This document shows positions 41,051 to 49,929 of a stretch of 64,000 bases of DNA, one piece after another. The stretch spans positions 28,791-92,790 of the forward strand of contig CAJTLI010000009.1 of assembly GCA_910577525.1 (NCBI GenBank). The letters are read 5' to 3'. How positions within the stretch are numbered: the first letter of the stretch is position 1; each line of letters starts with the position of its first letter. The notes beneath the pieces were generated by a model, which did no database searches, was not told where the DNA came from, and saw only the letters and a program-made list of their open reading frames with translations. The position numbers were made by a program, and so were the translations under genes. Source of the stretch: an uncultured Oscillospiraceae bacterium (GTDB lineage Bacteria > Bacillota > Clostridia > Oscillospirales > Oscillospiraceae).

Positions 41051-43561
41051 ATGGCTCAGCAATCCGCGCAATTTCAGCAGGCGCCGCCCCCGAAGCGGCG
41101 CAGAAGCGGCGAACCGGCCCGCAGAAACCCGTCCAGACAGGAACGGCCCCGGCCGGCCAGGGACCCGGAACGCATCTTTCCGGACCCCAAGGTGGGCCTT
41201 ACCGCCGCCCAGGCCTCGGAGCTGCTGGGGCAGGGGCTGGGCAACGAGACGGCGGCCTCCAACGCCAAAAGCACCCGGCAAATCATACGGGAGAACACGC
41301 TGACCTTTTTTAATCTGGTCTTTGTGGTGCTGGCGGCGATGCTGGTGTTCACAGGCCATTTTCAGGACATGATGTTCCTGGGCATCGCCGCCGTCAACTC
41401 CGTCATCGGCATCATTCAGCAGCTGCGCTCCCGGGCCACGCTGGAAAAGCTCAACCTGCTCAGCGAAAGACGGGTGAAGGTGGTGCGGGACGGCCAGCTG
41501 GGCACAGTCCCCCTCCACAAGCTGGTGCGGGAGGACATTGTGGAGCTGGGCGCGGGGGATCAGATCCCCGCCGACGGCCCGGTGATGACGGGGCAGGTAA
41601 CGGTGAACGAGGCCCTGATCACCGGCGAGGCCGACCCCATCACCAAAAACCCCGGCGACGAGCTACTCAGCGGCAGCTTCGTGGTGTCCGGCAAGTGCCG
41701 GGCCCGGCTGGACCGGGTGGGCCCGGCCAGCTACGCCGCCCGCCTGGCCCTGGAGGCCAAGGCCGACCAGGGGGTGGGCCGGTCGGAGATGATGAAGTCG
41801 CTGGACCGGCTGATCCGTTTCATCGGCTTCGCGCTGATCCCCATCGGCGTGGCCCTGTTCTACAACGAGATCGCGGTGCAGGGGAATTCCTTTGTGGAGG
41901 CGACCCCCTGGGTGGTGGCCTCCCTGGTGGGCATGATCCCGGAGGGGCTGTACCTGCTGACCAGCGTGGCGCTGGCGGTGTCGGTGATGCGGCTGGCCCA
42001 GGGGAAAACCCTGGTCCACGAGATGGCGGCGGTGGAGACGCTGGCCCGGGTGGACGTGCTGTGCGTGGACAAGACGGGCACCATCACCCAGCCCGAGATG
42101 GCGGTGCGGGAGGTGGTCCCCCTGGACGCGGAGCGGTTCCCCGCGGGCCGGGTGGAGGAGATTTTCAACGCCTACTATCAGGCCATCGACGCGGACAACG
42201 ACACCGCCCGGGCCATGGCGGAGCGGTTCCGCCGGTCCTCCATCTGGCAGGTGGAGCGCACCGTGCCCTTCACCTCCGCCCACAAGTGGTCGGCGGTGGT
42301 GTTCCGGGGATACGGCGCCTACGTGGTGGGGGCCCCCGAGTTCATTATGGGACGGCGGTACGCCGACCTGGAGCATATGGTGAGCCCCTATCAGAGCGAG
42401 GGCTGCCGGGTGCTGCTGCTGGCCCGGTGCGCCGAAGCGCCCACCATGGAGCGCGGGCTCACCGGGGCCGTGGAGCCGGTGGCCCTGGCGGTGATCAGCA
42501 ACCCCATCCGGGAGGAGGCCCCGGAGACCTTCCAATACTTTTCCCAGCAGGGCGTGGCGGTGAAGGTGATCTCCGGGGACAACCCCTCCACCGTGTCCGC
42601 CGTGGCCGCCCAGGCGGGCATCCAGGGGGCGGACCGCTTTGTGGACGCCGCGACGCTGAAGGAGACGGCGGACTTCGACCGGGCGGTGCGGGAATACACG
42701 GTGTTCGGCCGGGTGACGCCGGACCAGAAGCGCAAGCTGGTGAAGGCCCTGCAAAAGGCGGGGCACACGGTGGCCATGACGGGGGACGGCGTCAACGACG
42801 TGCTGGCCCTGAAGGACGCGGACTGCGGCATCGCCATGGCCTCGGGCGCGGAGGCGGCGGCTCAGGTGGCCCAGGTGGTGCTGCTGGACTCCAATTTCGC
42901 CGCCATGCCCCAGGTGGTGGAGGAGGGGCGGCGGGTCATCAACAATATCCAGCGGGCGGCGGCGCTCTACCTGGTCAAGAACATCATGTCCCTGTTCCTG
43001 TCCATCTTCAACCTGTTCGCCGGATTCCCCAACCCCTTTGTGCCCATTCAGCTCACCCTCATCAGCGCCCTGACCATCGGCGCGCCCTCCTTTGTGCTGG
43101 CGCTGGAGCCCAACCACGAGCTGGTCAAAGGCCGGTTTATGACCAACGTGCTGCGCCGGGCCCTGCCGGGAGGGCTGACCAACGTGCTGCTCATTGTGGG
43201 CATCGAGCTGTTCACCCTGGCCTTTGATTTTGAGCGGGTCACGCTGTCCACCCTGTCCACCGTCATCATGGGGGAGGTGGGCCTGCTGGTGCTGTTCTAC
43301 ATCTCCAGGCCGCTGGACTGGAAGCGTTGGACGCTGCTGGGGACCATGTCGGCGGCCTTTGTGGCGGCGGTGCTGGCCTTTGGGGAGTTCTTCCAGCTCA
43401 CCCCGCTGGACTTCCAGTCCGGGCTGGTCATTGTGGTGTTTCTCCTGCTCACCCCGTCGGTGATCTATGTACTGGAACGGATGGTGGATGTGACGGAAAA
43501 GGTGATCGTCCTGTTCCGGGAGGTGCTGGACAGAAGACGGGAGCTGGCAAAGGAGGGGTAA
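41051..43561 (+). CDS. HAD-type cation P-type ATPase (CtpE-like)
   Basis: About 836-residue P-type ATPase. A Pro/Arg-rich N-terminal 50 residues precedes the first helix pair. ITGEADP (A-domain TGE), VGMIPEGLYLL (helix 4 PEGL, as in Ca/Mn pumps), CVDKTGTIT (phosphorylated Asp), and MTGDGVNDVLALKDADCGIA (hinge) are intact; the N domain is short and the C-terminus has six helices. The layout fits the CtpE-like calcium group more than heavy-metal pumps, which need CPx. ATG at 41051 follows AAAGGAG. Single gene. Confidence 0.86.
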   Translation: MAQQSAQFQQAPPPKRRRSGEPARRNPSRQERPRPARDPERIFPDPKVGLTAAQASELLGQGLGNETAASNAKSTRQIIRENTLTFFNLVFVVLAAMLVFTGHFQDMMFLGIAAVNSVIGIIQQLRSRATLEKLNLLSERRVKVVRDGQLGTVPLHKLVREDIVELGAGDQIPADGPVMTGQVTVNEALITGEADPITKNPGDELLSGSFVVSGKCRARLDRVGPASYAARLALEAKADQGVGRSEMMKSLDRLIRFIGFALIPIGVALFYNEIAVQGNSFVEATPWVVASLVGMIPEGLYLLTSVALAVSVMRLAQGKTLVHEMAAVETLARVDVLCVDKTGTITQPEMAVREVVPLDAERFPAGRVEEIFNAYYQAIDADNDTARAMAERFRRSSIWQVERTVPFTSAHKWSAVVFRGYGAYVVGAPEFIMGRRYADLEHMVSPYQSEGCRVLLLARCAEAPTMERGLTGAVEPVALAVISNPIREEAPETFQYFSQQGVAVKVISGDNPSTVSAVAAQAGIQGADRFVDAATLKETADFDRAVREYTVFGRVTPDQKRKLVKALQKAGHTVAMTGDGVNDVLALKDADCGIAMASGAEAAAQVAQVVLLDSNFAAMPQVVEEGRRVINNIQRAAALYLVKNIMSLFLSIFNLFAGFPNPFVPIQLTLISALTIGAPSFVLALEPNHELVKGRFMTNVLRRALPGGLTNVLLIVGIELFTLAFDFERVTLSTLSTVIMGEVGLLVLFYISRPLDWKRWTLLGTMSAAFVAAVLAFGEFFQLTPLDFQSGLVIVVFLLLTPSVIYVLERMVDVTEKVIVLFREVLDRRRELAKEG

Positions 43562-43648
43562 CGGGGCGTATCCCCTCCCCCCCTGCCCCGCGCGCCAGCG
43601 TGTGGAAGCTCTCCTTCGCCGCCCTTCCCTTTCGAGAAAACGGTACAA

Positions 43649-43686
43649 AACAGTCCCGCCCGGTTTTCAAGCCGGGCGGGACTGTT
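43649..43686 (-). terminator. terminator of nifS-nifU
   Basis: 15-bp perfect stem AACAGTCCCGCCCGG / CCGGGCGGGACTGTT with TTTT downstream on the minus strand. Confidence 0.88.
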
Positions 43687-43701
43687 TGCGGGGGCGGGCA
43701 G

Positions 43702-44142
43702 TTATTCCTGGTGGTCGTGCTCGTGGCAGCAGGAGCAGTCCCCATTGCAGAACTGCTCGGGCTCATAGGCAATGCCGTTTTTGTCATAGTAGTCCTTGAT
43801 GGCCGCGCGGACCGCCTCCTCCGCCAGCACGGAGCAGTGAATCTTGTGGGCGGGCAGGCCGTCCAGCGCCTCCACCACCGCCTGGTTGGTGAGGGCCAGG
43901 GCCTCGTCCACCCGCTTGCCCTTGATGAGCTCGGTGGCCATGGAGCTGGTGGCGATGGCGCTGCCGCAGCCAAAGGTCTCAAACTTCACGTCCGTGATGA
44001 TTCCGTCCTCAATTTTGAGGTACATCTTCATGATGTCGCCGCACTTGGCGTTGCCCACCTCGCCCACGCCGTCGGCGTCGGCGATCTCCCCCACGTTGCG
44101 GGGGTTGCGGAAATGGTCCATCACCTTTTCACTGTATAACAT
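43702..44142 (-). CDS. nifU: NifU/IscU-like Fe-S scaffold protein
   Basis: 146-residue scaffold for Fe-S cluster assembly. The three ligand cysteines are C34 (NAKCGD), C59 (FGCGSAIATSS) and C103 (KIHCSVL), with the usual Asp two after the first Cys. After residue 128 there is an additional tail with four Cys and three His (CNGDCSCC, HEHDH) not needed in IscU, possibly metal binding. It overlaps the nifS end by 14 bp; NifS supplies the sulphur. Confidence 0.92.
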   Translation of the reverse strand: MLYSEKVMDHFRNPRNVGEIADADGVGEVGNAKCGDIMKMYLKIEDGIITDVKFETFGCGSAIATSSMATELIKGKRVDEALALTNQAVVEALDGLPAHKIHCSVLAEEAVRAAIKDYYDKNGIAYEPEQFCNGDCSCCHEHDHQE

Positions 44143-45316
44143 ATTGACGCTCTCCTCTCTGCAATGCTTTCCAAACGGGAGACATGTCCCGGAGATAATT
44201 GACCACCTCTGTGGTGGCTTTGACGATATACTCCACGTCCTCCATGGTGTTCTCCCGGTCCAGAGTCAGGCGCAGGGAGCCGTGGGCCACCTCGTGGGGC
44301 CGGCCAATGGCCAGCAGCACGTGGCTGGGATCCAGGGAGCCGGAGGTGCAGGCGGACCCGGAGGAGGCGGCGATGCCCTTGTCGTCCAGCAGGAGCAGCA
44401 GGGACTCGCCCTCAATGCCCTCGAAGCAGAAGTTCACGTTGCCGGGAAGGCGCTTGTCCCGGTCGCCGTTGAGGGCGGAGTGGGGTATTCTGGACAGGCC
44501 GTCGATGAGGGCGTCCCGGAGCTTTGCCGCGTGGGCGGCGTTCTCCTCCATATGGGCCGCCGCGTCCTCCAGGGCCGCGGCCATGCCCAGGATGGCGGGC
44601 AGGTTCTCCGTGCCCGCCCGGCGGCCGGACTCCTGAGCCCCGCCCTGAATGAAGGTGAGCAGGGGCGCGCCCCGGCGGACGTACAGCGCCCCCACCCCCC
44701 GGGGTCCGTGGAACTTGTGGCCGGACAGGGAGAGCATATCAATATTCTGGGCGTTCACGTCAATGGGCAGGTGTCCCACGGCCTGAACGGCGTCCACATG
44801 GAAGGGAACGCCCTTGTCCCGGCACAAGGCCCCAATCTCCGTCACGGGCTGGATGGTGCCGATTTCGTTGTTGGCGAACATGACGGACACCAGGGCGGTG
44901 TCCGCCCGGATGGCGGCGGCCATGTCGGATACCTTCAAAATGCCGCTCTCGTCCACCGGCACCAGCGTGACCTCAAAGCCCTCCTTTTTCAGCTCTTCCA
45001 CAGTGTGCAGCACGGCGTGGTGCTCGATGGCGGTGGTGACAAGGTGCTTTTTGCCCCGCTTCGCCCCCACCTTGGCCGCGCTGACAATGGCCTGATTGTC
45101 CGCCTCGCTGCCGCCGGAGGTGAAATAGATCTCCCGGGGCTGGGCGCCGATGGCCTTCGCCACCGCCTCCCGGGCGGATTGCAGGGCCTCCTTGGCCTGC
45201 TGGCCGGGGGTATGGAGGCTGGAGGGGTTTCCCCAGAAGAGCTCCATGGCGTTCAGCATGGCCCTCTGAGCCAGCGGGCTGGTCTTGGTCGTCGCGGCGT
45301 TGTCCGCGTATATCAT
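44129..45316 (-). CDS. nifS: cysteine desulfurase NifS
   Basis: 395-residue PLP enzyme that takes sulphur from cysteine for the NifU scaffold. MIYADNAATTKTSP, GNPSSLHTPGQQAKEALQSA, HVDAVQAVGH, SGHKFHGPRG (PLP Lys) and the active-site loop SSGSACTSGS are present; the long loop is the NifS/IscS type rather than SufS. ATG at 45316 is used because GAGGAG lies 9 bases upstream, while the ATG at 45325 touches it. An Rrf2-type regulator often found upstream is absent. Confidence 0.93.
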   Translation of the reverse strand: MIYADNAATTKTSPLAQRAMLNAMELFWGNPSSLHTPGQQAKEALQSAREAVAKAIGAQPREIYFTSGGSEADNQAIVSAAKVGAKRGKKHLVTTAIEHHAVLHTVEELKKEGFEVTLVPVDESGILKVSDMAAAIRADTALVSVMFANNEIGTIQPVTEIGALCRDKGVPFHVDAVQAVGHLPIDVNAQNIDMLSLSGHKFHGPRGVGALYVRRGAPLLTFIQGGAQESGRRAGTENLPAILGMAAALEDAAAHMEENAAHAAKLRDALIDGLSRIPHSALNGDRDKRLPGNVNFCFEGIEGESLLLLLDDKGIAASSGSACTSGSLDPSHVLLAIGRPHEVAHGSLRLTLDRENTMEDVEYIVKATTEVVNYLRDMSPVWKALQRGERQYVIQ

Positions 45317-45369
45317 GGTGTTCATCTCCTCAAATATCTGTCAAAGGGAACCATTTTTGTTTCGCCCAA

Positions 45370-45398
45370 ATCATACCGTAAAAAGCATACCTTGTCAA
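45370..45398 (-). promoter_or_regulatory. sigma-A promoter of nifS-nifU
   Basis: Minus strand TTGACA, 17 bp, TATGAT. Confidence 0.85.
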
Positions 45399-45457
45399 TA
45401 GGAATTATTGAAATTGTTTCGGCGCGGCCTGGATAGAGGACGCATAAACCTCCTGTT

Positions 45458-45486
45458 TATTCACTGAATATATGAATATATATTCG
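45458..45486. promoter_or_regulatory. tandem ARG boxes (ArgR/AhrC operator)
   Basis: TATTCACTGAATA (45458-45470) followed by TGAATATATATTCG (45473-45486). Both are close to the ArgR half-site palindrome (TGAAT-N4-ATTCA) and are the only such AT-rich dyads in this GC-rich region. They lie 62 bp upstream of the argG -35. Confidence 0.72.
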
Positions 45487-45547
45487 TATATGTGGAAAAT
45501 TGCCCAGAAAGGCCGGGACAAATCCGAATAACTATGCAAAAAATCAC

Positions 45548-45576
45548 TTGCCAACGGACAGAATGGGGAGTATACT
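45548..45576 (+). promoter_or_regulatory. sigma-A promoter of the arginine operon
   Basis: TTGCCA, 17 bp, TATACT, 56 bp before the argG start. Confidence 0.78.
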
Positions 45577-45632
45577 TTTACAAGCAGTACAGAACGATAC
45601 CCGGTAATTAAGAAAAAACGGAGGGAATCATC

Positions 45633-46847
45633 GTGAGCGACGTAAAAAAAGTAGTGCTTGCCTATTCCGGCGGGTTGGATACATCCATTATTATCCCCTG
45701 GCTGAAGGAAAATTACAACAACCCCGAAATCATCGCTGTATCCGCCGACGTGGGACAGGGCGACGAGCTGGACGGCCTGGAGGAAAAGGCCCTCAAGACC
45801 GGGGCCTCCAAGCTGTACATTGAGGACCTCACGGATATTATGGTAGACGAGGTCATCATCCCCTCCATGATGATGGGGGCCAAGTACGAGGACTACCTGC
45901 TGGGCACCGCCTTTGCCCGGCCCGTCATCGCCCGCCGCCTGGTGGAGATCGCCAAAAAAGAGGGAGCGGACGCCATCTGCCACGGCTGCACCGGCAAGGG
46001 CAACGACCAGGTCCGCTTCGAGCTGGCCATCAAGCGCTTCGCCCCCGAGATGCGCATCATCGCCCCCTGGCGGGAGTGGAATATCAAGGGCCGGGACGAG
46101 GAGATCGACTACGCCGAGGCCCACAATGTGCCCCTGAAGATCTCCCGGGAGACCAACTACTCCAAGGACAAAAATCTGTGGCACCTGTCCCACGAGGGAC
46201 TGGACTTGGAGGACCCCGCCAACGAGCCCCAGTACGACAAGCCCGGTTTCCTGGAGATGGGGGTGTCCCCCGCCGTGGCCCCCGACGCCCCCGCCTATGT
46301 CACCCTGGACTTTGAGAAGGGCTGGCCCGTTGCCATCGACGGGGAGAAGATGAAGGCGTCCGACATCATCCGCAGGCTGAACAAGCTGGGCGGCGACAAC
46401 GGCATCGGCCTGCTGGACATCGTGGAGAACCGGTTGGTGGGCATGAAGGACCGGGGCGTGTACGAGACCCCGGGCGGCTCCATCCTCTACCGGGCCCACG
46501 AGGTGCTGGAGATGATCACCGTGGACAAGGACACCAAGCACATGAAGTCCAAGCTGGCGGTGGATTTCGCCGACCTGGTGTACAACGGCAAGTGGTTCAC
46601 CCCTCTGCGGGAGGCCCTCCAGGCCTTTGCCGTGGACACCCAGAAGCATGTCACCGGCACGGTGAAACTGAAGCTGTACAAGGGTAACATCATCACCGCC
46701 TCCGTCACCTCTCCCGAGACGCTGTACTCCGAGAACCTTGTGACTTTTGAGGAGAGCGACTACGATCAGAAGGATTCCCAGGGCTTCATCAATCTGTGGG
46801 GCCTGCCCGACAAGGTTCAGGCGCTCAGGGAGCAGGGCAAATTGTGA
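45633..46847 (+). CDS. argG: argininosuccinate synthase
   Basis: 404-residue ArgG: citrulline + aspartate + ATP to argininosuccinate. [18 protein letters not shown] is the PP-loop; [18 protein letters not shown] and [10 protein letters not shown] are the citrulline/aspartate and nucleotide regions. Length is normal. GTG start at 45633 follows GGAGGG. First gene of the arginine cluster. Confidence 0.97.
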   Translation: MSDVKKVVLAYSGGLDTSIIIPWLKENYNNPEIIAVSADVGQGDELDGLEEKALKTGASKLYIEDLTDIMVDEVIIPSMMMGAKYEDYLLGTAFARPVIARRLVEIAKKEGADAICHGCTGKGNDQVRFELAIKRFAPEMRIIAPWREWNIKGRDEEIDYAEAHNVPLKISRETNYSKDKNLWHLSHEGLDLEDPANEPQYDKPGFLEMGVSPAVAPDAPAYVTLDFEKGWPVAIDGEKMKASDIIRRLNKLGGDNGIGLLDIVENRLVGMKDRGVYETPGGSILYRAHEVLEMITVDKDTKHMKSKLAVDFADLVYNGKWFTPLREALQAFAVDTQKHVTGTVKLKLYKGNIITASVTSPETLYSENLVTFEESDYDQKDSQGFINLWGLPDKVQALREQGKL

Positions 46848-46850
46848 TCC

Positions 46851-46926
46851 ACGGGGGCGGACATTGTCCGCCCCCGCAGGAAACAGCGTTTCCCGAATTC
46901 ATGGGCGGATGATATCCGCCCCTACA
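46851..46926. repeat. GTAGGGGCGG-family composite repeat between argG and argH
   Basis: GGGGGCGGACA/TGTCCGCCCCC hairpin followed by GGGCGGATGATATCCGCCC and CCTACA. It does not look like a full terminator, so argH probably stays on the argG transcript. Confidence 0.75.
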
Positions 46927-46955
46927 AAAACATCGCAAGTTAAGGAGCGATCAGT

Positions 46956-48374
46956 ATGAAACTGTGGGCGGGCCGTTTCCAGAAGGAGACCGACACCCTG
47001 GTCAACGATTTTAACTCGTCTATCGGGTTTGACGCCCGGCTGTATGAGCAGGATATCCGGGGATCCATGGCCCACGCGGCCATGCTGGGCAAGACCGGGG
47101 TCATCGAGGAGCATGAGGCGGAGAAGATCGTGGAGGGACTCCAGGCCATCTTGACGGACATCAAGGCGGACCGGGTGGAGTTCTCTTTAGATAATGAGGA
47201 CATCCACATGAACATCGAGGCGCTGCTCACCCAGCGCATCGGCCAGACGGGCAAGCGGCTGCACACCGCCCGCTCCCGCAACGACCAGGTGGCCACCGAC
47301 TTCCGGCTGTACGTGAAGGAGGAAATCCCCACCGTCATCGGCCTGATCTTGGATCTGGAAAAGGTGCTGGTGAAGAAGGCCCGCGCCAACCTGTCCACTG
47401 TCATGCCCGGCTACACCCACCTCCAGCGGGCCCAGCCCACCACCTTCGGCCACTATATGATGGCCTACGCCAACATGCTCAAGCGGGACGTGACCCGGCT
47501 GGAGGACTGTTTGGCGCGGATGGACGAGTGCCCTCTGGGCTCCGGGGCCCTGGCCACCTCCACTTACCCGGTGGACCGGTTCCAGACCGCCGCCGCCCTG
47601 GGCTTCGCCAAGCCCACCGACAACTCCATGGACTCGGTGGCTGACCGGGATTACGCCATCGAGCTGCTGTCCGCCTTGTCCATCCTGATGATGCACCTGT
47701 CCCGGTTCTCCGAGGAGATCATTCTCTGGTGTTCCTGGGAATTCAAATTTGTGGAACTGGACGACGCCTACTCCACCGGTTCCTCCATCATGCCCCAAAA
47801 GAAGAACCCCGACGTGGCCGAGCTGGTCCGGGGCAAGACCGGGCGGGTGTACGGCTCCCTCATCACCCTGCTCACCGTGATGAAGGGCCTGCCCCTGGCC
47901 TACAACAAGGACATGCAGGAGGACAAGGAGCCGGTGTTCGACGCCATCGACACCGTGGAGCTGTGCGTTCCCGTGTTTTCCGCCATGCTGGACACCCTGA
48001 CGGTGAAGGACAAGAACATGGCCCGGGCGGCGTCGGTGGGCTTTATCAACGCCACCGACTGCGCCGACTACCTGGTGAAGAAGGGGATGCCCTTCCGGGA
48101 GGCCTACATGATCGTGGGCCGACTGGTCCACATGTGCCTGCGAACCGGCGAAAGTCTGGACACCCTGCCGCTGAAGGACTTCCGGGCCATCTCCGGCCTG
48201 TTTGACGAGAGCGTGTACGATGCCCTCCAGCTCAAGACCTGCGTCAACGAGCGGAAGGTCTACGGCGGGCCGTCGGAGGAGAGCGTGAAAAAGCAGATTG
48301 AACTCATCGAGGAGTTCGTGGCGGCTCGGTCGGGTATCATAGGAGGGGCGCATGGAGCTATTGCCTTATCTTAA
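46956..48374 (+). CDS. argH: argininosuccinate lyase
   Basis: 472-residue ArgH, splitting argininosuccinate to arginine and fumarate. KLWAGRFQKETDTLVNDFNS, TARSRNDQVATDFRLY and the superfamily signature GSSIMPQKKNPD (catalytic Ser loop) are intact. ATG at 46956 follows AAGGAGCG. The last 23 bp overlap the PAS gene. Confidence 0.97.
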   Translation: MKLWAGRFQKETDTLVNDFNSSIGFDARLYEQDIRGSMAHAAMLGKTGVIEEHEAEKIVEGLQAILTDIKADRVEFSLDNEDIHMNIEALLTQRIGQTGKRLHTARSRNDQVATDFRLYVKEEIPTVIGLILDLEKVLVKKARANLSTVMPGYTHLQRAQPTTFGHYMMAYANMLKRDVTRLEDCLARMDECPLGSGALATSTYPVDRFQTAAALGFAKPTDNSMDSVADRDYAIELLSALSILMMHLSRFSEEIILWCSWEFKFVELDDAYSTGSSIMPQKKNPDVAELVRGKTGRVYGSLITLLTVMKGLPLAYNKDMQEDKEPVFDAIDTVELCVPVFSAMLDTLTVKDKNMARAASVGFINATDCADYLVKKGMPFREAYMIVGRLVHMCLRTGESLDTLPLKDFRAISGLFDESVYDALQLKTCVNERKVYGGPSEESVKKQIELIEEFVAARSGIIGGAHGAIALS

Positions 48375-48729
48375 AAGTGTTTTGGACCAGGACCGGGCCC
48401 CGGTGGTGCTGTGCGATCTGAGCCACACCATTCTCTATATGAATCCTGCGGCGGTGAAGCGGTACGCCAAGAGCGGCGGCACGGCCCTGGTGGGCCAAAG
48501 CCTGATGAACTGCCACAGCCCCAAATCTAATGAGCTGATTGAGCAGGTGGTTGCGTGGTTTCAGGCCGGTCGAACCCACAACCTGGTCTACACCTCCCAC
48601 AATGACAGGGAGAACAAGGACGTGTACATGGTGGCCCTTCGGGACGGGGACGGAACGCTCATCGGCTACTACGAGAAGCATGAGTACCGGAACCGGGAGA
48701 CCATGGCGCCGTACGATTTTAAGCCGTGA
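48352..48729 (+). CDS. single PAS-domain protein embedded in the arginine operon
   Basis: 125-residue protein that is essentially one PAS domain: LDQDRAPVVLCDLSHTILYM, NPAAVKRY, GQSLMNCHSPKSNELIEQVV (conserved NCH-PKS helix as in PAS domains of DUF438-type proteins), then HNDRENKDVYMVALRDGDGT and GYYEKHEYR. There is no output domain. PAS domains bind small ligands, haem or flavin, or mediate dimerisation; the single His/Cys in NCH may be a ligand contact. Starts 23 bp inside argH after GGAGGGG, so it is firmly coupled to arginine synthesis. Role unknown. Confidence 0.85.
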   Translation: MELLPYLKSVLDQDRAPVVLCDLSHTILYMNPAAVKRYAKSGGTALVGQSLMNCHSPKSNELIEQVVAWFQAGRTHNLVYTSHNDRENKDVYMVALRDGDGTLIGYYEKHEYRNRETMAPYDFKP

Positions 48730-48750
48730 CACGGCATAGGATGTGAGAAC

Positions 48751-49692
48751 ATGACCAAACCCAAAATCTACATCGACGGCAAGGATGGCACCACCGGCCT
48801 CCAGATTTACGAGCGGCTGGGGGCGCGGGACGACATCGAGCTGCTGCTCATCGGCGAGGACAAGCGGAAGGACACAGAGGAACGGCGGAAGCTGCTCAAC
48901 GCCGCCGATCTGGTGTTCCTTTGCCTGCCGGACGGGGCCGCCCGGGAAGCGGTGTCCCTCATCGAAAACGGCCATACCCGGGTCATCGACTGCTCCACCG
49001 CCCACCGCACGGCCCAGGGCTGGGTGTACGGCTTCCCCGAGCTCCACGGGCAGCGGGAAAAGGTCAAGACCGCCATGCGGGTGGCCAATCCCGGCTGCTA
49101 CGCGACCGGATTTTTGTCCGTCGTGCGCCCCCTGGTGGAAACGGGAGCGCTTCCCCCGGACGCTTATGTGACCTGCCACGCCCTGTCCGGCTACACGGGA
49201 GCCGGGAAAAAGGCCATCGCCCAGTATGGGGACCCGGGCCGGGAGGCGGAGCTGGACTCCCCCCGCCATTACGCCGTGGCCCTGGCCCACAAACACCTTC
49301 CGGAGATGGCGGCGGTGAGCGGGCTCACCCGCAGGCCCATTTTCATGCCCATGATTTGCGATTTCCCCCAGGGCATGACAGTGACCGTTCCCCTGTTTGC
49401 TGAGCAGTTCCAGAATGGGGCCTCCATAGAAGACCTGCGCTCGCTGTACGCGGATTATTACGGGAACAGCCCGGTGGTGGCGCTCCGCCCCGCCGGCGCG
49501 CCCAGTTGCGGCTTCATCGGCTCCAACAACCTGGCGGGAAAAGATATTCTTCAGATTTTCGTCAACGGAAACGAGGAGCAGCTGATGCTCACCGCCCGGC
49601 TGGACAACCTGGGCAAGGGGGCCTCCGGCGCGGCGGTGCAGAACATGAACCTGATGCTGGGCTTTGAGGAGACCAAGGGACTGAATCTGTAA
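48751..49692 (+). CDS. argC: N-acetyl-gamma-glutamyl-phosphate reductase (type 2)
   Basis: 313-residue ArgC of the shorter type 2. IYIDGKDGTTGLQIYERL binds NADPH, VANPGCYATGF holds the catalytic Cys, and GYTGAGKKAI and HKHLPEM complete the active site. Reduces N-acetylglutamyl-phosphate to the semialdehyde. ATG at 48751, 21 bp after the PAS gene. Confidence 0.94.
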   Translation: MTKPKIYIDGKDGTTGLQIYERLGARDDIELLLIGEDKRKDTEERRKLLNAADLVFLCLPDGAAREAVSLIENGHTRVIDCSTAHRTAQGWVYGFPELHGQREKVKTAMRVANPGCYATGFLSVVRPLVETGALPPDAYVTCHALSGYTGAGKKAIAQYGDPGREAELDSPRHYAVALAHKHLPEMAAVSGLTRRPIFMPMICDFPQGMTVTVPLFAEQFQNGASIEDLRSLYADYYGNSPVVALRPAGAPSCGFIGSNNLAGKDILQIFVNGNEEQLMLTARLDNLGKGASGAAVQNMNLMLGFEETKGLNL

Positions 49693-49724
49693 AATGGAAA
49701 GGCGAAACGCAGTTTCGCGGCAAT

Positions 49725-49858
49725 TGTCACGCTGCGCCTGTTCGCGACGTGGCCCTAACTCCTCCGACTCCGGGAAAACCCTTTCGGGGCCTGCGGCCCC
49801 TTCTTGGTTTTCTCTCCGCTGCGGAGTTAGCTCACTGCTCACGACGGCTCCGCGCTTC
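49725..49858. repeat. divergent copy of the TGTCACG-family repeat
   Basis: Begins TGTCACGCTGCG like the copies at 976 and 1021 and shares CCGACTCCGGGAAAACCC and GGTTTTCTCTCCGC with the inverse of 59136-59270. It contains GGGGCCTGCGGCCCC and AACTCC...GGAGTT stems. Lies between argC and argJ. Confidence 0.5.
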
Positions 49859-49862
49859 CTAC

Positions 49863-49906
49863 TAAAAGTTTCTTTTCGGTTCCTTTTCTTTTCAAAGAAA
49901 AGGAAC
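49863..49906. repeat. GTTCCTTTT hairpin repeat, copy 2
   Basis: TAAAAGTTTCTTTTCGG followed by GTTCCTTTTCTTT ... AAAGAAAAGGAAC; same element as at 34652-34696. It ends 23 bp before argJ. Confidence 0.75.
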
Positions 49907-49929
49907 AATACCGAATAGGAGTTGCGATC

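Noticed and set aside
46851..46926. Terminator between argG and argH
   Set aside because: The hairpins lack T tracts and belong to the dispersed GTAGGGGCGG family; argH shows no own promoter.
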